64,000 bases of DNA from SAR324 cluster bacterium (GCA_028282885.1 JANQGX010000020.1:124001-188000); one strand, 5' to 3'. Positions 35,485 through 44,090 are shown, counted from the stretch's first letter. Translations and numbers: made by a program. Notes: generated by a model from the sequence alone, not told the origin.

Positions 35485-36198
35485 TTAGTGGATTTTTACC
35501 CCCATCTCCCTGAACTCCTTTTCAATACACTTGGCCCATCCTCTATTGGCTTTTGGATTAGCCGGGCTGGGGTGCGTTATGCGTTCGATCCTTACCCCGA
35601 CACCCTTCAGGGCAAGTTGTGCCCTCTTTTCGGCAAATGCTCCAATCCCAATCACCAGTTTTGGCCGGTAGATCTGAACGGTCTTCAATAAAGCGGCATC
35701 GCAGGATCTGTACAGCAAATTGCGCTCTTCTTTCGCCAATTTATCGGGAGTACGATTGCGCCCGCTCTCTTCCATAAAGACCAACGGACAATAATTAAGG
35801 ATAAGAAATCGTCTGAAGAAGTTTTCCGGAGTATTGAAACACTCTTTTGCCCATCCCCAGACACGTCGTCCGCTGACTTCACTGCGATGACAGTTGAAGC
35901 CCTCCACCGGCCTTTTAGGATGGGGTTTGCCCGGTTTTCCAACAGCAGTTTCGATTTTTAACCACTGTTTCACCGCTTCGACCTCTCCAAACGGAACTCC
36001 GGTTTGAGCCATACCGAAAGGACCCGGATTCATCCCGATCAGCAGGATCTCTTTTGTTCCTCCTCCATAGCGAGAGAAGTAGGTGTCGTATGATTCACGA
36101 GCGTATTCGAGGGGATTGTAGACGTGGGTAACCGGTAATCCGAATTTCAGACGTTTCAGTTCCGAGAGCAGATCATCCGTAATCTTTTTTATACTCAT
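35485..36198 (-). CDS. SMUG1-like single-strand-selective uracil-DNA glycosylase
   Basis: 237 residues. The active-site block GMNPGPFGMAQTGVPFG is nearly identical to vertebrate SMUG1, and the C-terminal motif THPSPANPKANRGW carries the catalytic-loop histidine. The enzyme removes uracil and oxidised pyrimidines from DNA in base excision repair. SMUG1 is mainly eukaryotic but occurs in a scatter of bacteria, suggesting old transfer. Gene order with the M55 peptidase looks accidental in function. Confidence 0.92.
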   Translation of the reverse strand: MSIKKITDDLLSELKRLKFGLPVTHVYNPLEYARESYDTYFSRYGGGTKEILLIGMNPGPFGMAQTGVPFGEVEAVKQWLKIETAVGKPGKPHPKRPVEGFNCHRSEVSGRRVWGWAKECFNTPENFFRRFLILNYCPLVFMEESGRNRTPDKLAKEERNLLYRSCDAALLKTVQIYRPKLVIGIGAFAEKRAQLALKGVGVRIERITHPSPANPKANRGWAKCIEKEFREMGVKIH

Positions 36199-36220
36199 TA
36201 CCAGAATTGAGATAGGGTTT

Positions 36221-36244
36221 GTGACCGGCCGCTTGCCGGATCAC
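36221..36244. terminator. GC-rich hairpin between nucleosidase-like gene and smug1
   Basis: GTGA-CCGGC (36221-36229) pairs with GCCGG-A-TCAC (36235-36244) around CGCTT, with one bulged A. It lies after the 36271 stop codon in the reverse direction, without a T-run; probably a terminator or spacer hairpin. Confidence 0.3.
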
Positions 36245-36270
36245 AGGTGTTCACGGGTTAACACAAAATC

Positions 36271-37965
36271 CTAGGTTGCACCATTTAGAATCTTTTCCAG
36301 AATTACCCGTGTAATCATGTAGGTCGGCTGAATTCCCTCCACACCCATACTTCCCGAGGCCAGAGTCTGACCACTGTGAAGGGGATTGTCCGATGCATAG
36401 TAGGCATACCTGATTTTAACATCTTTGGAAAGGTGTCCCTTAATGATAGCTGCGCTAATTGCCCTTTGATAGTGTCCTCCCTCCATCTCCAACCCGACTG
36501 CTTTCCAACTGGTGGTCTGGAATTTTTCCAGAACATCCCTGTTCTGCAGGGATGTTCCCAGAACCGTCAGAATGGGACCGACGTAGACCGGCACATCTTC
36601 GGTGAAATCGTCTGCTGTCAGATCATTATCCACCACGTAGTTGTTGGCGGTTCCCTCTATAACATGGGCTGTGGCCAACATAATATCTCCTTTTTTTCCG
36701 GGCAGAATACCCGCCTTCCCCATGATGGATACGGATTTCACATTCAGGTTCTGTTCCTTGTCTTGAATGTCGTAGGGAACCAGCAACTCGTCCAGGAGTT
36801 CAAATGCCTGGTCGCCGAACGCATAATCCATCACTAGAATCACCGGTTTTTCGCTGCCAATGAACTTCTTGTCCAGATTAACCTGGGGGTGTAATGGCAG
36901 GGAGTTTAATTGAGTGGTGTCGATGATTTGATAATCGATATTGGCTCCGGAATGATCCCTGACCTCGAACAATCCAACTGTTTCCGAAAACTCGGTAATG
37001 TCGTTTTCCAGTGAGCGGACATTCATGATGAAATCGTAAAACCCCTTTTTGGTCTGATCAGCTTTCTTAGAGCCGCTTGTTGCTGCATGTGCATAAAGGG
37101 TATTCTTGACACTATGCATGTTGGCACTGATGATATGCAGGGGTCGGTCAGTCAGATCAAGGTCTATCAGTCGGTTTTTAATGCTTTGCGCCCAGATGCG
37201 CCCCACATGATGATGCCCCATCAGATCCCTGAATGCCGGGGTAAACAGGAAGATCAACTCGTCATCCGGGGAATTGTGCTCTGCTTCAACCCGTTTCCCC
37301 AGCTTATAGATAATGCGAAACAGGCCGTTGTTGCTGTCTTTCTCCTTTTTCATCTCCTCCAGGTACTCATATGTTTCCTTGGTTTCCTGGTAGGTGCGAC
37401 CCACAATGACGCTCAGGTTCCAGATCGCCTTGTCCAGCTCTTTACCCGAGAGAGTTCCTTCGCTTTCCACAATTTTCTCCAGTTCCCTCCACATGAAGGT
37501 TGTCTCCCCTTCTTTATCCACCAACTGATTATAAATCTTCTTGGCCTCCATTTTGAGAAAGGTGAGATGAGTCAAAAGGTCATAAACCTCACTGGCACCA
37601 CGGGTAATTACAAAACAGATCTCATTTTCACTCAACCGGTAGGAAGCACGTCTCCTTTTTGGAGGTTCGATTTTTTCGAAACCGGTATCATCCAGGTCCT
37701 CCTGGGCGGTCAGGATGATTCTGGAACACTCTTCAATACCCTTGGGTAACCGGTCCAGAACATATTCAAGTCCTTTGAGTTCGATACTTCTGGGATCGTT
37801 CATGGCGCCGTAAATTTCAGGACTGATATCCTGCAGAGCCTTTTCCAGGGTTTTGCCCGATCGTCCCGAGGGTCTGAAATATCCCCTGAGTATCAGTGAA
37901 TCCGCGATAGTTTTAAATGCTCGAATAGCAATCCTGCCTTTTTGGGCCTTGGTAAGTTCCTGCAA
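36271..37965 (-). CDS. large protein with nucleosidase/phosphorylase-like C-terminal domain
   Basis: About 564 residues. The N-terminal 250 residues are helical and basic without a family I can name. The C-terminal part resembles the purine nucleoside phosphorylase/MTA-SAH nucleosidase fold: MGKAGILPG, ATAHVIEG, VGLEMEGGHY (compare the EME motif of that superfamily) and YASDNPLHSG (compare the catalytic SD). This suggests hydrolysis or phosphorolysis of a nucleoside-like glycosidic bond. The start is probably TTG at 37965, as GAGGAG lies 7 nt upstream; GTG at 38094 is in frame but has only AGGA. A DUF6909-type family may apply but I cannot verify it. Monocistronic by spacing. Confidence 0.65.
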   Translation of the reverse strand: MQELTKAQKGRIAIRAFKTIADSLILRGYFRPSGRSGKTLEKALQDISPEIYGAMNDPRSIELKGLEYVLDRLPKGIEECSRIILTAQEDLDDTGFEKIEPPKRRRASYRLSENEICFVITRGASEVYDLLTHLTFLKMEAKKIYNQLVDKEGETTFMWRELEKIVESEGTLSGKELDKAIWNLSVIVGRTYQETKETYEYLEEMKKEKDSNNGLFRIIYKLGKRVEAEHNSPDDELIFLFTPAFRDLMGHHHVGRIWAQSIKNRLIDLDLTDRPLHIISANMHSVKNTLYAHAATSGSKKADQTKKGFYDFIMNVRSLENDITEFSETVGLFEVRDHSGANIDYQIIDTTQLNSLPLHPQVNLDKKFIGSEKPVILVMDYAFGDQAFELLDELLVPYDIQDKEQNLNVKSVSIMGKAGILPGKKGDIMLATAHVIEGTANNYVVDNDLTADDFTEDVPVYVGPILTVLGTSLQNRDVLEKFQTTSWKAVGLEMEGGHYQRAISAAIIKGHLSKDVKIRYAYYASDNPLHSGQTLASGSMGVEGIQPTYMITRVILEKILNGAT

Positions 37966-38361
37966 AATGAATCTCCTCTGATGATCCCCTTGGGGGAATT
38001 GATGGTATGTGCCGCCAATTACAGACTCGCTTGTGAGCTTTGAGGTAGGTCTGGTCAAATCGGCCTTGATCCCGTTTATTCTTTTGAGAGTCACAGTCCT
38101 GGTAGGATGGCTGGTTTTTAAGAATCTGTAACTCTCTCAATGATATAGTCTATGAAGAAAAATGGACTAAATCAATAGAACCTTTGGCCGGGAGCTTTTA
38201 AATTATCCTTAGAACCTGAATATGAACCGGCTGTTTATCCGGATAATTGCGCCAAATAATCTTAAAACGTGATTTGTCCGTTGGCATGCAATGACACCTT
38301 TGACAGCGATGATGCTCACTGCAGGATAAATTAAACGACATCCCGAATACCCACTTATTCA
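37966..38361. other. 396-bp region between fliG and the nucleosidase-like gene
   Basis: Holds the reverse-strand promoter candidate at 38147-38175 and the alternative upstream start of the nucleosidase-like gene (38094). Between 38176 and 38361 I see no gene or clear fliG terminator. Confidence 0.45.
38147..38175 (-). promoter_or_regulatory. promoter candidate of the nucleosidase-like gene
   Basis: On the reverse strand TTGATT (38175-38170), 17 bp, TAGACT (38152-38147). It would give a leader of about 175 nt to the TTG at 37965. Confidence 0.35.
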
Positions 38362-39375
38362 TCAAATAAGATCGCCTCCACTTCTGCCGGTGATCATGAT
38401 TCTACCCTCTTCTTCCAGTTTACGGGCCGTTTTAATGATTTTCTGCTGCGCAATGTCCACATCCGCTACCCTTACCGGACCTAATGCCTCCAGATCATCA
38501 CGAATCATGTCAGCAGCCCGTTCGGACATATTGCTGTAAAGATGTTCTTTTACTGCATCTGACGCGGTTTTCAGCGAGAGAACCAAATCTGACTGGGGAA
38601 TCTCCTTGATGATTGTCTGCATACCAGACGGATCGACAAGAACCAAGTCCTCGAAGGTGAACATCAGCTCCCTGATCTGTTCCGCCAGATCAGGATTGGA
38701 CTCTTCGATTGTTGCCAGTATCCTGCTTTCAGTGGTTTTATCCATGGTGTTGAGCATTTCCGCAACAGATTCAACCCCGCCGACCTTTGATGTCGTTGAA
38801 GCACCGGAGGCTCTCAACTCTTTTGTTAGAACCTCCTCAATTTCCTTGATAACGCCCGGAGGTATCGATTCAAGGATGGCCATTCGATAAGCTACATCAG
38901 CCTGGAGGTTTTCCGGCAATTCCTTCAATACCTGTGCTGTCTGATCCGGATCATCGAGATGGGCCAGAATCAAGGCAATGGTTTGAGGGTGTTCGTTCAT
39001 AATCACGTTTGCAACCATCTTCGGTTCCAGCCATTTGAGCGAGTCAAGGGATCCTTCATCTGCTGAAGAATGAAGATTATCCACCAGCACTTTGGCTTTG
39101 TCGTCTCCCAATGCCTTGGTCAGTGCGTTCTTGACAAAATCGCCGCTGGCATTGATGGTCACCCCCTGGTCTTGTATCGCTGCCTTGTGGTAGAACTCCT
39201 CCAGCACATTGTCCAACTCTTCAGGGGAGACATCTGTAAAGCGGGACATATAATACCCGACTTGTTGGATTTCCCGATCCTCTAGATTTTTCAATACTTC
39301 GGAAGCCCCTTCTTCCCCCAGTGCCAGGAGAAGAATTGCGGCTTTTTTCGGGCCTGTCATTTTACCGACACTCAT
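38362..39375 (-). CDS. fliG: flagellar motor switch protein FliG
   Basis: 337 residues, the normal length. The N-terminal domain (MTGPKKAAILLLALGEEGAS) binds FliF. The middle domain has the EHPQTIALILAHLD motif that contacts FliM. The C-terminal torque helix keeps the charged pattern (SERAADMIRDDLEALGPVR) needed to interact with MotA. It is thus a complete, functional-looking rotor protein. It stands alone here, with no other flagellar gene in 64 kb, so it is probably an additional or relocated copy. A TAATACC-like sequence and no clear operon partner surround it. Confidence 0.93.
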   Translation of the reverse strand: MSVGKMTGPKKAAILLLALGEEGASEVLKNLEDREIQQVGYYMSRFTDVSPEELDNVLEEFYHKAAIQDQGVTINASGDFVKNALTKALGDDKAKVLVDNLHSSADEGSLDSLKWLEPKMVANVIMNEHPQTIALILAHLDDPDQTAQVLKELPENLQADVAYRMAILESIPPGVIKEIEEVLTKELRASGASTTSKVGGVESVAEMLNTMDKTTESRILATIEESNPDLAEQIRELMFTFEDLVLVDPSGMQTIIKEIPQSDLVLSLKTASDAVKEHLYSNMSERAADMIRDDLEALGPVRVADVDIAQQKIIKTARKLEEEGRIMITGRSGGDLI

Positions 39376-39617
39376 GAAACCTCACATTGTTGATATCTAC
39401 CCGGATATAAGATAGCCGGGAAACCTGCTACCTTCCATCCCTGGTTATTCCCGATTCCCGGATTAATTGCCGAAAACGAAAGAAAGGTGACAACGAGTCA
39501 AATGATGTTTACGGAACCACCTACCTGCCGGACCTTCATGTACTTTTTCCGTAACAGCACGGAAGGCCCGACAGGATGTTTTCTTTTGCTTTAGCGTAAG
39601 TATGACTGAACCGGTTT

Positions 39618-40121
39618 TCACCGCTTCATCATAATACCATGCTTGACGTAGTACTCCAGTGTGTCGATGGTTTCATCAAGATGTGCTTGCGCTTCCGGAA
39701 CGCTTTCCACAGCCTTGTTTCCTGCCTCATTCAACGCCGAAATGGTTACTACCCATCGACCCGTCGTGGTTCCATCCAGATTGTCGACCAATGAGATGTC
39801 CATTTTCGCTGCCATATTCTCCGAAACCCGGGAGTACTCCATCGCTTTTCCTTCTTCATATCGCGTACAAACCCACACTTCTTCAGGTCCGAAAAAGGTG
39901 GTTTTCCAAACGCAATTGTATTCGGAGTAACCCGAACGCGTATGCAGCATCTCCGCGTTCCAACCCGGTATCCAGTCCAGTTCGGTGGTTGGACATAACA
40001 GGGGAAACAGTTTAGACGGGACGGTCTGAAAAACCCGTTCGCTATAAACAAGCCCCCTTTTTAAAGGATTGTCTTTAGCTTTCCACTCTTTGATAAATTG
40101 ATCTGATTTGGATGTGTCCAT
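39618..40121 (-). CDS. SRPBCC-superfamily protein (paralogue 1)
   Basis: 167 residues from the ATG at 40121, which has AAGGAG 7 nt upstream. The START/Bet v1-like pattern is visible: VFQTVPSKLFPLLCPTTELD near the N terminus, then W-I-P-G-W-N, an alternating beta-rich middle and a long C-terminal helix (QAHLDETIDTLEYYVKHG). These proteins form a hydrophobic pocket for lipids or polyketides. It is clearly paralogous to the gene at 40391. A 19-bp inverted repeat lies 71 bp upstream. Confidence 0.8.
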   Translation of the reverse strand: MDTSKSDQFIKEWKAKDNPLKRGLVYSERVFQTVPSKLFPLLCPTTELDWIPGWNAEMLHTRSGYSEYNCVWKTTFFGPEEVWVCTRYEEGKAMEYSRVSENMAAKMDISLVDNLDGTTTGRWVVTISALNEAGNKAVESVPEAQAHLDETIDTLEYYVKHGIMMKR

Positions 40122-40191
40122 TTTAATTCTCCTTGTAGACAAATGATTAACCGGGGATTTGAATAACTTCTTCTATCCCCATTTTAACAGT

Positions 40192-40210
40192 GTGTTTATA
40201 TAGTAAATAC
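40192..40210. promoter_or_regulatory. MarR-type operator candidate 1
   Basis: GTGTTTA-TATAG-TAAATAC: 7-bp arms with one mismatch around 5 bp. It is 71 bp before the start of SRPBCC gene 1 and follows the terminator of SRPBCC gene 2. The pattern recurs at 40944, 41114 and 42052. Confidence 0.6.
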
Positions 40211-40218
40211 TGAAGATC

Positions 40219-40255
40219 AAAAAAAACCTTCGATCCGACCCAACGGATTCGAAGG
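40219..40255 (-). terminator. intrinsic terminator between the two SRPBCC genes
   Basis: On the reverse strand CCTTCG-A-ATCCG pairs with CGGAT-CGAAGG around TTGGGT and is followed by eight T. It ends transcription of SRPBCC gene 2 and shows that gene 1 needs its own promoter. Confidence 0.85.
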
Positions 40256-40390
40256 TGAAATATGAAAACGATGAATCTGAAGGATCGATGCAACCGCGAC
40301 TCATCAGATTCCGATAAAACCAACCGTCAATCCGGTATTCACAAACAGGCAATCCAAAGGTGAATCCGGCCTGATATTGGTTTTGTAGAT

Positions 40391-40915
40391 CTATCCGCCG
40401 GCCAATTGATCAGCGGGGATCTGTTCTCCATTATCAATGTAATATTGGAGTGACTTTGCCATTACATCTTTGAAGGGGATATCGATTGGAATGGCCTCCA
40501 GCATGGTATTACCCTTTTCGGTTAAGGTGGTGAAAATCATCGTTACCGTCATGCTGGTTCGAGCAGTATCAACGGGCTCAAGGTTAATGGAAAAAACAAC
40601 GGACATGTTCCCCGAACAGCGAACATAGGCCAGGGATTCGTTCAAGATATGTTCATATCTAACCCAGGTTTCCATCCCCAGATCGAAAAACTCACTTCTG
40701 AATATGTATCCGTCTTCTGCATAACCGGATTTGGAATAGACCAGCCTGTGATTGCTACCGGGAAGCCAGTCCGCCTCCCGGGTAGAACAAAGCAATGGAA
40801 AAATCTGCTCCGGGTTTGCGTTTAAAACGATGGAAAAGGTTCTCAGTTCTCGTTTCGATTGAAACGCAGCGTTCCTGAATTCAGCCAGCTTTCTGTCTGA
40901 TTTGGTTGTGTTCAT
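40391..40915 (-). CDS. SRPBCC-superfamily protein (paralogue 2)
   Basis: 174 residues, ATG at 40915 with GGAGGATC directly before it. It matches paralogue 1 throughout: FSIVLNANPEQIFPLLCSTR, E-A-D-W-L-P-G-S, GYAEDGYIF and a C-terminal helix ending LQYYIDNG. The likely role is binding or modifying a hydrophobic ligand. A strong promoter (40964-40992, reverse) and the best of the four shared inverted repeats lie upstream. It ends at a good terminator. Confidence 0.82.
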   Translation of the reverse strand: MNTTKSDRKLAEFRNAAFQSKRELRTFSIVLNANPEQIFPLLCSTREADWLPGSNHRLVYSKSGYAEDGYIFRSEFFDLGMETWVRYEHILNESLAYVRCSGNMSVVFSINLEPVDTARTSMTVTMIFTTLTEKGNTMLEAIPIDIPFKDVMAKSLQYYIDNGEQIPADQLAGG

Positions 40916-40943
40916 GATCCTCCATCAGTAGAGAGTCAATTCA

Positions 40944-40962
40944 GTATTTACTATATAAATAC
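40944..40962. promoter_or_regulatory. MarR-type operator candidate 2
   Basis: GTATTTA-CTATA-TAAATAC: perfect 7-bp arms. It lies one base after the -10 box of the SRPBCC gene 2 promoter, over the predicted transcription start, where a repressor would block. Confidence 0.7.
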
Positions 40963-40963
40963 A

Positions 40964-40992
40964 AGAATATTTTACTACCTGGATTTTGTCAA
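40964..40992 (-). promoter_or_regulatory. promoter of SRPBCC gene 2
   Basis: On the reverse strand TTGACA (40992-40987), 17 bp, TATTCT (40969-40964). The inverted repeat 40944-40962 follows immediately. Confidence 0.65.
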
Positions 40993-41509
40993 AGATTTTT
41001 TACTTTTAATCTAGCTTTGAGTGTATAAAGCTATTTTTAAAGGGAAAAAGTTACTACTTGATTCTGTTAATATTATAAATATTGACTTATTTATTTGCCG
41101 GGATAGTAAAATAGTGTTAACTATCTAAATATTAACGGAATACATCAACCTGCGTCTTTTCATCAATAACGGGAACAGCAATCGGGCTTACTTTAAGGAA
41201 ATTGCACCGGTTTAAACATTAGGCGAGCCCGGCAGCGGCAACCTGGCTAAATCAATATACAGCGATGAATTCCCTTCGATGGTGGCTCGGTTGAATTGAC
41301 GGGAAAAGGTTGGAAAAGAGTTGGCATGACCATGCATATCAAAGCAGGGAGTGGTTTGTTATCCGGGTGTTCCGGGTAAGAACTCTCTCGAAATCCTCAA
41401 CCCGGATACAGGTTCATAATGACATGTTTTTATAAAGTAGTGTACCAGGTGCTGCGCCAGACATATATCAATTGACAGGGACAGATAATCACAATGGGGG
41501 AATGCCAAC
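40993..41509. other. remainder of the divergent region upstream of marR gene 1
   Basis: About 517 bp. It holds a promoter-like TTGACT (41082-41087) and TAAAAT (41107-41112, spacer 19) next to operator candidate 3. The 370 bp between that site and the marR start contain no frame with a ribosome binding site; they would be a long leader or hide a second promoter. Confidence 0.45.
41114..41132. promoter_or_regulatory. MarR-type operator candidate 3
   Basis: GTGTTAA-CTATC-TAAATAT, the weakest of the four shared dyads, still with the same 7-5-7 layout. It lies just after a TAAAAT box facing the marR gene 1, suggesting autoregulation. Confidence 0.5.
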
Positions 41510-41959
41510 ATGAAACTGAAGAATCGGGCTCTTATTAAAAAACTGAACAGAGTACTGGATAACTATATTTTTTTCGAACGCAGACGGATTTTTCGTTTTC
41601 AAGGTGTCAGCCTGTATCCGTCCGAAATTCATGTGCTTTTGACAGCAAGGCATCAAAATCAATCCAGTGTCACAAAAATGGCCGATCAGTTGGGGATTAG
41701 CAAAGGAGCAGTCTCCAAAATACTGACACGTCTCGAGAAAAAGGGAATCGTAAAAAAATCCAAGGATCCGTTCTCTAAAAACGAGGTGACCGTTGTATTC
41801 ACACCAAAGGGAGAGCAGGCCGTGGAGAATTTCAAGAAACTTAAATCTGACCGGCAAAGACTGTATGATGCTTATCTGACCACCCTGGATGCCAGACAAC
41901 TGGAAACCATCAATCGTTTTTTGACCTATATGGAAGAGATCTCTTTCAAGCTGGAATAA
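41510..41959 (+). CDS. MarR-family transcriptional regulator (paralogue 1)
   Basis: 149 residues, usual for MarR. Winged-helix core: LYPSEIHVLLTARHQNQSSV, KMADQLGISKGAVSKILTRL, EKKGIVKKSKDPFSKNEVTV. The ends form the dimerisation helices. MarR proteins are dimeric repressors released by small phenolic or lipophilic ligands. It is highly similar to the gene at 44300. ATG at 41510 follows GGGGGAATG. It is divergent from the SRPBCC pair and upstream of the cupin gene. Confidence 0.92.
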   Translation: MKLKNRALIKKLNRVLDNYIFFERRRIFRFQGVSLYPSEIHVLLTARHQNQSSVTKMADQLGISKGAVSKILTRLEKKGIVKKSKDPFSKNEVTVVFTPKGEQAVENFKKLKSDRQRLYDAYLTTLDARQLETINRFLTYMEEISFKLE

Positions 41960-42040
41960 GCGCCCGAGTAAAGAGGAAATATCATGGGGGATGACTCGGA
42001 GTTGAGAAGACGGGAATGAAAAATCTCAAAAGAGCTTATC

Positions 42041-42069
42041 TTGACAAGTTTGAGTTTATTATATAAACT
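42041..42069 (+). promoter_or_regulatory. promoter of the cupin gene
   Basis: Perfect -35 TTGACA (42041-42046), 17-bp spacer, -10 TAAACT (42064-42069). The -10 forms part of the perfect dyad at 42052-42070. Confidence 0.7.
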
Positions 42070-42070
42070 C
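42052..42070. promoter_or_regulatory. MarR-type operator candidate 4
   Basis: GAGTTTA-TTATA-TAAACTC: perfect 7-bp arms with the same 5-bp spacing as the three sites at 40.2-41.1 kb. It covers the -10 box of the cupin promoter, so binding should repress. Confidence 0.7.
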
Positions 42071-42239
42071 TAAATTGTTTTTTACGCAAACCTTGATCAC
42101 AAATGGTTTGTTTTAACACCTGTGGTTGATACTGATTGTGGGTATCCGGGAGTGTGGTCCGGCAGGGCGACAATCCGGAGGTTATATATTTAATCAACCC
42201 CAGGCTCTCTCAACTAAGAAATACAGAAATCTAAAGGCC

Positions 42240-42587
42240 ATGGAAAACCCCAAGTTATTACAAAAGACGGATTTTATTTGGAAACCTCATCCTATGGTTA
42301 AAGGGGCCGAGAGTGTTTTTCTCTTATCCAAAAGAGAAGACGATACGGAGCTAACCTGTATGTTAGTGAATATACCGGCTGGAAGTCAGGTTGAAGAGCA
42401 TACACATGAGTGTGATGAAATCATCTATGTTTTAAAGGGAAAGGCAAAACTTTCTGTGGATGGAGTCGGAATTGTGGACATGAAGACCGGATCGTTTTTC
42501 CGGATTCCCCGGGGACTGAAACACAGACCTTTCGATATTGAGGAGAGCCTGGAGGTATGGAATGTTTTTTATCCCTATCTTGTTTAA
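42240..42587 (+). CDS. cupin-domain protein
   Basis: 115 residues from the ATG at 42240. Both cupin motifs are present: HTHECDEIIYVLKGKAKL (metal ligands His, His, Glu) and GSFFRIPRGLKHRPF (His). A single-domain cupin of this type may be a metal-dependent enzyme or a ligand-binding protein. The longer in-frame extension to 42126 would start too close to the promoter and lacks a ribosome binding site. It is probably the first gene under the strong repressed promoter at 42041. Confidence 0.87.
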   Translation: MENPKLLQKTDFIWKPHPMVKGAESVFLLSKREDDTELTCMLVNIPAGSQVEEHTHECDEIIYVLKGKAKLSVDGVGIVDMKTGSFFRIPRGLKHRPFDIEESLEVWNVFYPYLV

Positions 42588-42824
42588 ATCAACGCCATTA
42601 AACTTTTAGTATGGATCCTGTGGAGCCATTGACATGGATCTCATCCAAACGCCTTCTGAGAAAATCCCGTAACTTAAATATTGTTTTGGTAAAGGGTTAG
42701 CCGGCAGGGTATTTGAATGTCTATCATCTACCTTACCTGAATGAACTCACCGCCGCTTGGATAAAACGGGGTCAGGCCGCGGTGGAGTCGATTTGATGTA
42801 AACCAGCCGATAAAGAAAAGCGAT

Positions 42825-44090
42825 ATGTCAAATCATTTCTGCGGTTTTGATTTTGGAACCACCAACTCGGCCATCGGTGTGGGATTAAGCACCGGTGAAC
42901 TGACCCTGGTGCCTCTTGAAGGAGATGCTACCATTATTCCTTCCGCTATTTTTTTCGATTATGATTCGTCTCGTTTCTTCTATGGCCAAAACGCGAAAGA
43001 CAGATTCCTGAGAGGGGAGGAAGGGCGGTTAATGATGTCCTTAAAGAGCATTTTGGGGACCGATACCGTGGACATGACGACAAAGATAAACGGATTTGAT
43101 TTCAATTTTTATGAAATCATCGGTTATGTCTTTCGCAATATCAAGGAGAAGGCTGAGCGGCTCAGGGGAGCGGAAATCACACAAACGGTGTTGGGTCGTC
43201 CTGTGTTTTTTAATGAAATTGAACCGGAAAAGGATCGTAAAGCCCAGCGAATCCTGGAGGAGGCTGCCAGACAACAGGGAATTCGGGACGTGGAGTTTCA
43301 ATATGAGCCTATTGCTGCAGCTTTGGAATATGAGACAAGAATCTACAGGGAGCAGATTGCGCTAATCGTCGATATAGGGGGTGGTACCTCGGATTTCTCA
43401 GTTATTCGCCTGACTCCGAATAATCGAAAGGCGGATCGGGCCGCCGATATCCTGTCCCGTATGGGTATGAGGGTTGGCGGAAACAGGTTCGACACTTTGA
43501 TCAGCGTAAAAAAGGTCATGACCCATCTCGGGAAGGATGTAACCTACAAATCCACCACAGGTGAAGATTTACCCATGCCCATCAGCTCCTATTTTGCATT
43601 TTCCACCTGGCATCGTATCAACTCAATGTATACCAGGGAGGAAATATCCTTTCTTCAGAACATATTGCCAACAACCAGTGATCCTCACCTGATCGAACGT
43701 TTTATTTATGCCCTGACCTATGAAATGGGACATCAATTGATAGGCCAGGTTGAAGCAACCAAAATAAACCTGAGCAGATCAGAGCATATCTCTACAAGAT
43801 TTTCCATAATGCAGGAGGGATTTGATGTGGAGATTTCCCGCCAAAGGCTCTCGGAGATCATCGAGGAAGAGGCACTTCAGATTCGGGAGATGGTGGCTGA
43901 GTCCATCAACATGGCCGGTGTTGAACCGAATTCGATTGACACCCTGTTTTTTACGGGCGGATCGACCAAAATCAAATTCCTGAGGGATCTGATCCTGGAA
44001 CTGGTTCCACAGGCGGAGATAGTGGAAGGGGATGCTTTTGGAAGCGTTGCCATGGGATTAACGATCGATGCCCATAACCGGTTTTGTTGA
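42825..44090 (+). CDS. Hsp70-family ATPase (YegD-like)
   Basis: 421 residues. The actin/Hsp70 ATPase motifs are complete: phosphate-1 GFDFGTTNSAIGV at the N terminus, phosphate-2 IVDIGGGTSDFSV and adenosine motif FFTGGSTKIKFL. There is no C-terminal peptide-binding domain, as in E. coli YegD. An internal region near 240-320 is longer than in DnaK's ATPase part. It may be a chaperone-like switch protein. It lies 237 bp after the cupin gene and 209 bp before the second marR gene on the same strand; cotranscription is possible but not shown. Confidence 0.88.
   Translation: MSNHFCGFDFGTTNSAIGVGLSTGELTLVPLEGDATIIPSAIFFDYDSSRFFYGQNAKDRFLRGEEGRLMMSLKSILGTDTVDMTTKINGFDFNFYEIIGYVFRNIKEKAERLRGAEITQTVLGRPVFFNEIEPEKDRKAQRILEEAARQQGIRDVEFQYEPIAAALEYETRIYREQIALIVDIGGGTSDFSVIRLTPNNRKADRAADILSRMGMRVGGNRFDTLISVKKVMTHLGKDVTYKSTTGEDLPMPISSYFAFSTWHRINSMYTREEISFLQNILPTTSDPHLIERFIYALTYEMGHQLIGQVEATKINLSRSEHISTRFSIMQEGFDVEISRQRLSEIIEEEALQIREMVAESINMAGVEPNSIDTLFFTGGSTKIKFLRDLILELVPQAEIVEGDAFGSVAMGLTIDAHNRFC

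Noticed and set aside
37087-37749. 220-codon forward frame
   Set aside because: Antisense to the nucleosidase-like gene; no start signal and no recognisable domain.
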